From contig PMZX01000453.1 of assembly GCA_003170035.1 (NCBI GenBank), positions 19,309 to 24,315 of the forward strand: a stretch of DNA of 5,007 nt. Direction: 5' to 3'. This document shows, piece after piece, positions 1 to 5,007 of the stretch. Position numbers and translations under genes: made by a program. This stretch comes from Myxococcales bacterium (GTDB lineage: Bacteria > Myxococcota_A > Polyangia > Fen-1088). Below the pieces are notes generated by a model. The model searched no databases, was not told the origin of the DNA, and was given only the letters and a program-made list of their open reading frames with translations. Each line of letters starts with the position of its first letter. Positions within the stretch are counted from its first letter, which is position 1.

Positions 1-692
1 TGGCCAACAACCACAGCTCGGACTTCGGTGCTGCCGGACTCTTGCAGACCATGGAGCGCCTGCGCGCCGCACGGATTCAGTTCTTCGGCGCAGGCAAGAA
101 CCTGATCGAGGCGCACCGACCGCTGATCGTGGAACGCAAGGGGGTGCGCGTGGCGCTGCTCGGCTACAACGAATTTCAGCCGCGCTGGTTCGAGGCCGGG
201 CCGTCCACGCCGGGTGTGGCCTGGAGCGAGGACGAGCAGATCCTGCGCGACATACGGACAGCGCGCACGGCCGGCGCCCACGTCGTCGTCCCGGTCATCC
301 ACTGGGGCTGGGAGCACGAGACGCTACCCTGCTCGCGCCAGCGCAAACTGGCCCGCGTTCTCATCGATGCCGGCGCGGACGCGGTGGTGGGTGGTCATCC
401 TCACGTCACCCAGGGCGCGGAGATCTACCGGGGCAAGCTCATCCTCTACAGCCTGGGCAATTTCGTGTTCAACGGCTTTGAAGGCGAGGAGGCCAATACA
501 GGCTGGCTGCTCCACCTGACTCTCGGCAGGCGGGGCGTCCGCCGCTGGCACACGATCGTGGTCCGGCTGGACGAGCGCGGGCTGCCGCGGGTCGATGCGG
601 CGGCCGCGAGCCCCTGCGGCGACGCCCGCTTCGACCAGGTTCGCACCTGCCAGGTGGGACAACCGGGACAGTCGTCGCTCACTGGAAGGTAA
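1..692 (+). CDS. CapA/PgsA-family protein (metallophosphoesterase-like fold), 3' part
   Basis: The open frame runs in from the left edge (first full codon at 3) and stops with TAA at 690-692; about 229 residues are visible and the start is outside the window. Seen: the opening ANNHSSDFG matches the family's 'ANNH..D.G' motif. It is followed by VIHWGWEHE (His at about visible residue 100), GADAVVGGHPHV (His at about 132 and 134) and LYSLGNFVF, the typical order of CapA-type blocks with their putative metal-binding His and Asn residues. Known of the family: relatives take part in poly-gamma-glutamate capsule synthesis or export, but many members in non-capsulated bacteria have unknown substrates. 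The N-terminal signal or anchor cannot be judged. No capB, capC or other capsule gene is visible, so a poly-glutamate role is not supported by context. The gene converges on the GH28 gene and overlaps its 3' end by 14 bp. Family assignment is firm; the function is open. Confidence 0.9.
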   Translation, partial: ANNHSSDFGAAGLLQTMERLRAARIQFFGAGKNLIEAHRPLIVERKGVRVALLGYNEFQPRWFEAGPSTPGVAWSEDEQILRDIRTARTAGAHVVVPVIHWGWEHETLPCSRQRKLARVLIDAGADAVVGGHPHVTQGAEIYRGKLILYSLGNFVFNGFEGEEANTGWLLHLTLGRRGVRRWHTIVVRLDERGLPRVDAAAASPCGDARFDQVRTCQVGQPGQSSLTGR

Positions 693-2352
693 CCCACGCG
701 TTCATGCAGTCGCGGGGCGTGGCGGTTCCCGTCACAGCGTCGGTCACCGTCACTCCGGTTCCGCTGGGCGTGATATTGACCGGCTTCGGTCCCAGAGTGA
801 TCGCCGCCTGGGAGGCCGTAATGGTCGGGACCGCGTCGAACACGACATTGTCCATGGTCATGGTGAGCGGACGGGTGGCGTCGTAGCCCTGCAGTCTCAC
901 CTTGCCCCCCCCGAGGACGTGCACATTGCTCAGGGTGATGTTCTGGAAATTGGGGATGAGCGTCCCGGTCGCGCCAGAGGTGTAGAACGGATTGAAGACC
1001 AGCGGCGAAGTGACGTTGCGCATGCACACGTCCGTGTAACTGATCCCGGTCACCAGTCCGCCGCGGCCGATGTCCGACTTGATGCGAAGCCCGTTGTCTG
1101 TCCCGTCCAGCGACAAATCGCACACCTTGACGTTTCTCACCCCGACGTTGGTCTCGCTGCCGATCGACATGCCGTGACCGCGGCCAAAGTGATTGTGCGC
1201 GATGATGATGTTGTCGACGACCATGGGACCAGCGCCCTTGATCGCGATGTTGTCGTCCCCGGTCGAGATCTTGCAATACGCGATCACGCCGTTGCTGCTG
1301 CCAGCCGGATCGATTCCATCGGTGTTGGGCGATGAAGGATCCGTGATGATGGTGACGCCCCAGATGACGAAGCCCCGCACGCCCGTGGGCACGATGTGGA
1401 ACTTGCCCGAATTCTGAAAGCGCAGGCCCGCGATGACCAGATCACTCCCCAAGTTGGCAGAGACCAGGCGCGGTGCCGCCAATCCTCCGTTGGCCGCGTC
1501 GTTGAGTTGCCACCAGGTCGAGGCCGAGCCCAACACCGCCTGCCCGCCTTGCCCGTCGACGGTGCCCGCGCCCATAAGGCCTGTGTTGTTGACGCCCGCC
1601 ATGTTGAACACGCCGGAGCAGGAGCTGTTGCTCGCCGCGGTCCCACACGCGCCCGGCTTGGCATCGAAGACCCGAGGATTCCGCGACGCGTACACGGTGA
1701 CGCCCGCGTCGATCCAGATCGTCGCTCCGGAAGGCACCCGGATGGGACCGACGAGAAAAGCATTCTTGCTCGCGTCGGCGGCCAGCTTCACCGACTGACC
1801 AGCCGGACAGGCGTTGATGGCTGTCTGGATCGCGTCCGTGTCGAGCGCCGCTTCGTCCGCGTCGGTGGTTGCGACCCCGGCGGCGACCGTCTTGGTGGCG
1901 AGAACCGTGGTGCACGGAGGGGGAATCACCGGCTCGGTCCCGATGTCGTCGCATGAGGTTGGATAGATGGTGGAGCCCCCATCCGGCTCGTCAGCGTCCG
2001 TGGTCGCAGTGGCTGCATCACCGGCATCCGACCTTGTCGCGGGCGCATCGCGAGTGTCCGCTCCGGTCGCAGGCACATCACGACTGTCTCGTGCCGTCGC
2101 GGGCGCATCACGAGCATCGGTGGCCGTGATGAGCGCATCGCCGCTGTCCGCACCGGTCGCGAGCGCGGCATCCGCCGTCACGGTCGACTGGTCGCCGGCA
2201 TCGGTGGTCGTGCCTCCGGTCGAGGGCGGTCCCGCATCGTTCTGCGAAGCATCGGCCCGCCCCGATCCACTCCCCGAGCACGCCGACAGGAGAGCCAGCA
2301 CGGAGAGGCTGGACAGACCTAGGATCGAAAGGCGCGGAAAGCTGGCCCTCAT
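679..2352 (-). CDS. Secreted lipoprotein glycoside hydrolase family 28 (polygalacturonase-like)
   Basis: This 557-residue protein probably hydrolyses alpha-1,4-galacturonan (pectin) or a related rhamnogalacturonan outside the cytoplasm. Residues 1-25 form a lipoprotein signal peptide with lipobox LLSAC (Cys25); the +2 residue is Ser, so outer-membrane placement is plausible. Residues 26-130 are a low-complexity Ala/Asp/Thr/Gly tether with six decapeptide repeats (63-122). The beta-helix enzyme domain spans about 150-550 and keeps every GH28 signature: NTDG (343-346, Asp345), GDD (365-367), GHG (392-394, His393) and RIK (423-425). These correspond to the known catalytic Asp triad, His and substrate-binding Arg/Lys, so an active enzyme is expected. 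The ATG at 2350-2352 is chosen because AGGAG lies nine bases upstream and the signal peptide begins there. The stop TGA (679-681) lies inside the last codons of the convergent CapA-like gene. The exact substrate (polygalacturonate, rhamnogalacturonan or xylogalacturonan) cannot be told from motifs alone. Confidence 0.93.
   Translation of the reverse strand: MRASFPRLSILGLSSLSVLALLSACSGSGSGRADASQNDAGPPSTGGTTTDAGDQSTVTADAALATGADSGDALITATDARDAPATARDSRDVPATGADTRDAPATRSDAGDAATATTDADEPDGGSTIYPTSCDDIGTEPVIPPPCTTVLATKTVAAGVATTDADEAALDTDAIQTAINACPAGQSVKLAADASKNAFLVGPIRVPSGATIWIDAGVTVYASRNPRVFDAKPGACGTAASNSSCSGVFNMAGVNNTGLMGAGTVDGQGGQAVLGSASTWWQLNDAANGGLAAPRLVSANLGSDLVIAGLRFQNSGKFHIVPTGVRGFVIWGVTIITDPSSPNTDGIDPAGSSNGVIAYCKISTGDDNIAIKGAGPMVVDNIIIAHNHFGRGHGMSIGSETNVGVRNVKVCDLSLDGTDNGLRIKSDIGRGGLVTGISYTDVCMRNVTSPLVFNPFYTSGATGTLIPNFQNITLSNVHVLGGGKVRLQGYDATRPLTMTMDNVVFDAVPTITASQAAITLGPKPVNITPSGTGVTVTDAVTGTATPRDCMNAWVTFQ
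1987..2166 (-). repeat. Six tandem 30-bp units (decapeptide repeat) in the GH28 tether
   Basis: Residues 63-122 of the GH28 lipoprotein fall into six ten-residue units in register: ALATGADSGD, ALITATDARD, APATARDSRD, VPATGADTRD, APATRSDAGD and AATATTDADE. The consensus is roughly A-P-A-T-x-x-D-[AST]-[RG]-D. The DNA units have diverged but recurring segments such as 'cgcatcacgag' and 'ccggtcgc' are visible. The block sits between lipidated Cys25 and the catalytic domain and is predicted to be an extended, acidic, unstructured spacer. Units this regular usually arise by slippage or unequal crossing-over, so copy number may vary between strains. Confidence 0.85.
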
Positions 2353-2361
2353 TGTGGTTGG

Positions 2362-2366
2362 CTCCT
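2362..2366 (-). promoter_or_regulatory. Shine-Dalgarno AGGAG of the GH28 gene
   Basis: The plus strand reads CTCCT, which is AGGAG on the coding strand, nine bases before the ATG at 2352. It is the clearest ribosome binding site in the window and fixes the GH28 start. The 71-bp gap to the upstream pseudokinase gene (2353-2423) holds no convincing terminator and no convincing promoter. Confidence 0.75.
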
Positions 2367-2423
2367 GGCGGCGGTTGAGTTCGTGTCGAGTGTAGGTGCC
2401 CGCCGAACGCAGGATTTTCGATC

Positions 2424-4514
2424 TCAGTAGTTGAACTGGAGGCGGTGGGGACGGTTGAGCTGAACCTCCCGATCGAATGTCCAGATGCGGTTCTGGGGTA
2501 TCACGTAGAGGCCGATGGAATGACGGCCCGGGTCGATCCTCAGATCACTGGCGGGACATAGCTCGCCCGAATCCTTGCCATCGACGAATACCGGGTACAT
2601 GCCCTCGGTGGTGCAGGTCACGTTCAGCGGCACCTGCCCGCTGTCGAGACGAGGTGCTACGAACATCTCTCGCTCCCACAGAACGCCCTTGGTGGTGTCG
2701 ACCACGTCTCGCAGCATGCGGTAGCCCGTCAGGGTCACCACCAGGCGATGTGACCCGGGCGTGGCGGTAAGCGTAAGCGGGGTCTTCTGCTTTCGCACAC
2801 CATCGAGCCAGACAGTCGCCCCGTCCGGGTTGGTTTTCACCACCAGCTGGCCCTCCGGCAGCGGCGCAGGCTCGGGCGGCTTGGGCGGCCGCAACTCGGC
2901 CGCGCGGCGGGCAGCCTCGGCCACCCGCAGCGCATTCTGTCGCTCGCTCTCCGCCCGTGTGGAGGCCCACTCGCGATAGAAGAAGATGCCCGCAACCGCC
3001 GCAACAATCAGCAAGACGACCAAGGGCATAAGCGCCAGCCGCGACATCTTGCGAGCTAGTGGGCTGCGGTACCAGGGAGGAATCCGCACACGTCGGCGGC
3101 GGCGTCGCTTGACCTTGCCATCCGCCCCGACCTCGACCTGCTCCTCGACGTCATCTTCGTCGTCGTACACCACGCCGACGTCCGGATCATCGGCCGAGAT
3201 ATGCGACAGCCGGTCATCCTGGTCGTCGTCCTCCTCCTCGTCCTCTACGCCGGCATCCTTGGGCGGCGACGTCTCGAGCGCGAAGGGCACGACAGGCTTG
3301 GCGACGCCTTGCCGGCTTGCCGCGACCCGATCCGCGGCGGAGGGGTGCTGATCCGCTGCTGTGCTTTGGTCGAGTGCGAACGGGACCACCGACCGGGCAT
3401 CCGCAGCCCCTGCCTGAACAGCCCCTCGAGCCGATTGCGCGCGCGGCCCCGGCACTGCCGCAGGCGGGCGGGCGCCCACGCCACGGGAGGCTGGCGAGCC
3501 GAGATTCGAGCCCGCGGCTGGGGGCGGGCGATTCTCATGGGAACCCTGAGAGGGTTCCCATACCCTCGGCCCCCCACCCGGCGCCTCCTCCCCGCTCGCT
3601 TCGCTCGGCCTCGCGCGACGTTTCGCCGCCGGCAAGGCCGGCGGGCTCCCCACGCGCGTTGCCGCAGCCACAGGTCCGGCCTCGGCCGCCAGCATGGCGG
3701 ACGAGATCTGCCGGGCCGCATCGGCTGCGGACCTTGACCGCAGCCCCGGCTCTGACGACAACAGCTTGGCCATCACGGCGTGCAGCGAGGGCGGCATCTG
3801 CGGCAAGGCAGGCGCGCCCGCCGCAATCTTCGCCCTGAGGGCGTCACCCGTCTGCGCTGCAAAAGGCGGCCTGCCGGTGAAAAGAAAGAACATCAAGGCC
3901 CCGATCGAGTACAGGTCCGAGGCAGGCGTAGCGGCCGCACCGGAGAGCTGCTCGGGCGCGGCGAAGAACCACCGGCTGATGAAGGAGTCACCCCGCGGCC
4001 GCACCGCCTCTGCCAGGCCGCAATCCAGGAGGAACACGTCGCCCTCGGGGGTCACCAGGATGTTTCCCGGGGACAACCCGCCGTGGACGCGCGGGTCCTG
4101 CACGCGCGCGTGGAGGGGAGCCAGACGTTCGGCAATCTTCCGCCCGAGCAGGCCGACCAGGCGCGGATCCATGAATCCGCGTGGCGCCGCCTGGCCGCGC
4201 AGATGTGACAGGTCCACACCGGCCCTGAACTCGCATGCCGCATAGACCGGACCAGGCCCCTCGCCCAGCTCGACCACGCGCACAAACCCTGACTGGTCGA
4301 GCCCAGCCAACTGGCGCGCCGCCTTGACGAAGCGGGCCGCCAACTCGCCGTCCGTGCGCTCGCGCTCGCTCCGCAGCAAGGTCACCACGAACCGGCGCTC
4401 GTCCGCCGCTGGCTTCGCGTCAGCCAGACGGGCGCGGTAGGTTTCCGTGGTCCCGCCCTCCCCCAGCAGGGCCTCTGTCAGAAAGCGTCCGAGGCGCAGC
4501 ACCTTGGTGGTCAT
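2424..4514 (-). CDS. Transmembrane Ser/Thr kinase-fold protein, probable pseudokinase, with periplasmic PEGA domain
   Basis: This 696-residue protein (from the ATG at 4512-4514) is a Hanks-type kinase-fold protein of the inner membrane. The kinase domain spans about 6-275: a glycine loop GEGG (18-21), a catalytic-loop equivalent HGGLSPGN (144-151), DCG in place of DFG (164-166), APE (186-188) and SDLYSIGAL (199-207). The usual ATP-binding Lys is Thr45, the alpha-C Glu is Ala65, the HRD Asp is Gly146 and the loop Lys is Ser148; only Asn151 and Asp164 of the metal ligands remain. I infer a pseudokinase acting as scaffold or binding module. A disordered Pro/Ala-rich linker (276-420) follows, then an acidic tract (424-461), a basic stretch with six Arg (467-477), one membrane helix (about 494-513), a short charged helix (514-542) and a PEGA domain (about 555-619). 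The last 75 residues resemble a second, divergent PEGA repeat with Cys633 and Cys653. Positive-inside charge puts the kinase fold in the cytoplasm and PEGA in the periplasm. The ATG overlaps the upstream micro-ORF stop (ATGA), and AAGGG lies nine bases upstream. A TTG at 4571 would add 19 residues but lacks a clear binding site. Confidence 0.9.
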   Translation of the reverse strand: MTTKVLRLGRFLTEALLGEGGTTETYRARLADAKPAADERRFVVTLLRSERERTDGELAARFVKAARQLAGLDQSGFVRVVELGEGPGPVYAACEFRAGVDLSHLRGQAAPRGFMDPRLVGLLGRKIAERLAPLHARVQDPRVHGGLSPGNILVTPEGDVFLLDCGLAEAVRPRGDSFISRWFFAAPEQLSGAAATPASDLYSIGALMFFLFTGRPPFAAQTGDALRAKIAAGAPALPQMPPSLHAVMAKLLSSEPGLRSRSAADAARQISSAMLAAEAGPVAAATRVGSPPALPAAKRRARPSEASGEEAPGGGPRVWEPSQGSHENRPPPAAGSNLGSPASRGVGARPPAAVPGPRAQSARGAVQAGAADARSVVPFALDQSTAADQHPSAADRVAASRQGVAKPVVPFALETSPPKDAGVEDEEEDDDQDDRLSHISADDPDVGVVYDDEDDVEEQVEVGADGKVKRRRRRRVRIPPWYRSPLARKMSRLALMPLVVLLIVAAVAGIFFYREWASTRAESERQNALRVAEAARRAAELRPPKPPEPAPLPEGQLVVKTNPDGATVWLDGVRKQKTPLTLTATPGSHRLVVTLTGYRMLRDVVDTTKGVLWEREMFVAPRLDSGQVPLNVTCTTEGMYPVFVDGKDSGELCPASDLRIDPGRHSIGLYVIPQNRIWTFDREVQLNRPHRLQFNY
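3537..3561. repeat. Perfect 11-bp inverted repeat with 3-base loop inside the pseudokinase gene
   Basis: Arms ATGGGAACCCT (3537-3547) and AGGGTTCCCAT (3551-3561) are exact reverse complements around GAG. The hairpin encodes roughly residues 318-326 (VWEPSQGSH) of the disordered linker. It has no T-tract and lies well inside the frame, so it is not an ordinary terminator. It could be a protein-binding palindrome, a small repetitive palindromic element inserted in frame, or chance. Confidence 0.8.
3626..3644. repeat. 8-bp GC-only inverted repeat with 3-base loop inside the pseudokinase gene
   Basis: Arms CCGCCGGC (3626-3633) and GCCGGCGG (3637-3644) pair perfectly around AAG. The repeat lies about 65 bases from the longer hairpin at 3537-3561, again in linker-coding sequence (about residues 291-296). 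In a genome this GC-rich a short G/C-only palindrome can arise by chance, so it is weaker than its neighbour. Confidence 0.6.
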
Positions 4515-4579
4515 CGGCCGAGGCCCTTGATGATAGCCATCCCCAGCGACAGGCCCAATCTTTCGACCCAAGCGCCCAT
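4511..4579 (-). CDS. Possible 22-residue micro-ORF bridging trmL and the pseudokinase gene
   Basis: An ATG (4577-4579) overlaps the trmL stop as TGATG, and the frame ends in TGA (4511-4513) overlapping the pseudokinase start as ATGA. The peptide is MGAWVERLGLSLGMAIIKGLGR: short, net basic, with hydrophobic residues spaced like an amphipathic helix. AAAAGGGG (4590-4597) lies ten bases before its start and could serve as a ribosome binding site, while AAGGG inside it (4524-4528) may serve the next gene. About 17 of 22 codons end in G or C, compatible with coding use here. It may be a translated small protein, a coupling device that carries ribosomes from trmL into the pseudokinase gene, or chance. 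I recognise no family. Confidence 0.35.
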   Translation of the reverse strand: MGAWVERLGLSLGMAIIKGLGR

Positions 4580-5007
4580 CACGCTGCCGCCCCTTTTCGC
4601 CACTGCCTCACGACTTCGTAGACCACGACACCTGCCGCTGTGGAGATGTTGAGCGATCGCAGCCCCGGATCCACCATCGGGATGCGGACGGTTCGATCCG
4701 CCTGGCGGGCCAGAATGTCGGATGGAAGGCCCACGCTCTCGCGACCGAAAACCACGACCACGTCTTCCGGGAATTCGACGTCCCACATCGTGCGCTCGGC
4801 CGATGCAGTGAAGAAAAAAGGCGCACCCAGGCGTGGCAGCTCGGCCTCGAAGGCCGCCCAATCGGGCCACACGCGCAGCCGCACCCTGGGCCAGTAGTCC
4901 AGACCGGCACGCCGGAGATGGCGATCTTCAAGCGTGAACCCGAGCGGCTCGACCAGGTGCAGGGTCGCTCCCACGGCCAGCGAGGTGCGACCGATGTTGC
5001 CGGTGTT
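4579..5007 (-). CDS. trmL: tRNA (cytidine/uridine-34-2'-O)-methyltransferase TrmL, N-terminal end missing
   Basis: TrmL is a SAM-dependent SPOUT-fold enzyme that methylates the 2'-hydroxyl of the wobble nucleotide in certain leucine tRNAs. In all, 142 residues are visible, opening with NTGNIGRTSLAVG, so only about a dozen N-terminal residues lie beyond the right edge; E. coli TrmL has 157 residues. Seen, numbered from the edge: NTGN (1-4), then LHLVEPLGF and RRAGLDYW typical of the YibK/TrmL branch, FGRESVGLP (87-95) and IPMV followed by LRSLNIS (109-122), which form the knotted SAM-binding site, and VVYEVVRQW at the C-terminus. Motif order and small size favour TrmL over the larger TrmH or RlmB proteins, which carry extra domains. 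A GTG at 4974 is internal and not the start, since family-conserved sequence continues upstream of it. The stop TGA (4579-4581) touches the micro-ORF start. The specific tRNA target is inferred from the family. Confidence 0.93.
   Translation of the reverse strand, partial: NTGNIGRTSLAVGATLHLVEPLGFTLEDRHLRRAGLDYWPRVRLRVWPDWAAFEAELPRLGAPFFFTASAERTMWDVEFPEDVVVVFGRESVGLPSDILARQADRTVRIPMVDPGLRSLNISTAAGVVVYEVVRQWRKGAAA

Noticed and set aside
644..656. CACCT-GCC-AGGTG hairpin near the end of the CapA-like gene, considered as a terminator
   Set aside because: The stem is only five to six base pairs, lies inside the coding sequence and has no T-tract on either strand.
595..1335. Long plus-strand open frame (246 codons) opposite the GH28 gene
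   Set aside because: It is antisense to a gene with intact GH28 catalytic motifs. The translation is Arg/Asp/His-rich without any recognisable domain, as expected for a GC-rich shadow frame.
2389..2394. TACACT on the minus strand in the 71-bp gap as a -10 box for the GH28 gene
   Set aside because: Only four of six positions match, and no -35-like hexamer stands at the right spacing. In this GC-rich genome that is too weak to call.
3201..3838. Overlapping plus-strand frames opposite the pseudokinase linker
   Set aside because: They are Arg/Pro-rich products of high-GC antisense sequence with no domain, and the opposite strand holds a continuous, domain-supported gene.
4515..4571. TTG at 4571 as the start of the pseudokinase (19 extra residues)
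   Set aside because: The added residues are not kinase-like and no clear ribosome binding site precedes the TTG. The ATG at 4514 has AAGGG nine bases upstream and an ATGA overlap. N-terminal peptide data could reverse this.
4511..4870. 119-codon minus-strand frame reading through trmL
   Set aside because: Its N-terminal portion is an Arg/Gly-rich shadow of trmL. Only the last 22 codons, beginning at the coupled ATG, are kept as a candidate.

Overview
The window is GC-rich and densely coding. It reads as a chromosomal stretch of a Gram-negative soil bacterium, most likely a member of the Myxococcota (Polyangia-like); this is inferred from style and not proven. The supporting traits are a lipoprotein enzyme with a long Asp/Ala/Thr-rich tether, a transmembrane Hanks-type kinase-fold protein with a periplasmic PEGA domain, and strong G/C preference at third codon positions. 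There is no sign of an insertion sequence, phage, CRISPR array or RNA gene.

Layout. (1) Positions 1-692, plus strand: the 3' part of a CapA/PgsA-type metallophosphoesterase-fold gene whose start lies left of the window. (2) Positions 679-2352, minus strand: a complete secreted lipoprotein of glycoside hydrolase family 28 (polygalacturonase) with all family catalytic motifs. It meets gene 1 tail-to-tail with a 14-bp overlap and carries six decapeptide repeats between its lipid anchor and the enzyme domain. (3) Positions 2424-4514, minus strand: a 696-residue protein made of a kinase-fold domain, a long disordered linker, one membrane helix and a PEGA tail. The kinase domain has lost the usual Lys, alpha-C Glu and catalytic Asp, so it looks like a pseudokinase. 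(4) Positions 4511-4579, minus strand: a possible 22-codon ORF that bridges genes 3 and 5 with overlapping stop/start codons on both sides. (5) Positions 4579-5007, minus strand: trmL, the SPOUT-fold tRNA wobble 2'-O-methyltransferase, cut only at its extreme N-terminus.

The trmL, small ORF and pseudokinase genes look translationally coupled and probably form one transcript. The GH28 gene follows after a 71-bp gap with its own good ribosome binding site, and may be co-transcribed or separately driven. No common pathway is evident: tRNA modification, envelope signalling and pectin degradation are probably neighbours only by position. The points most worth a second look are the degenerate kinase active site in a membrane receptor architecture, the micro-ORF bridge, the decapeptide repeats of the GH28 tether, and two near-perfect hairpins inside the linker-coding part of the pseudokinase gene.
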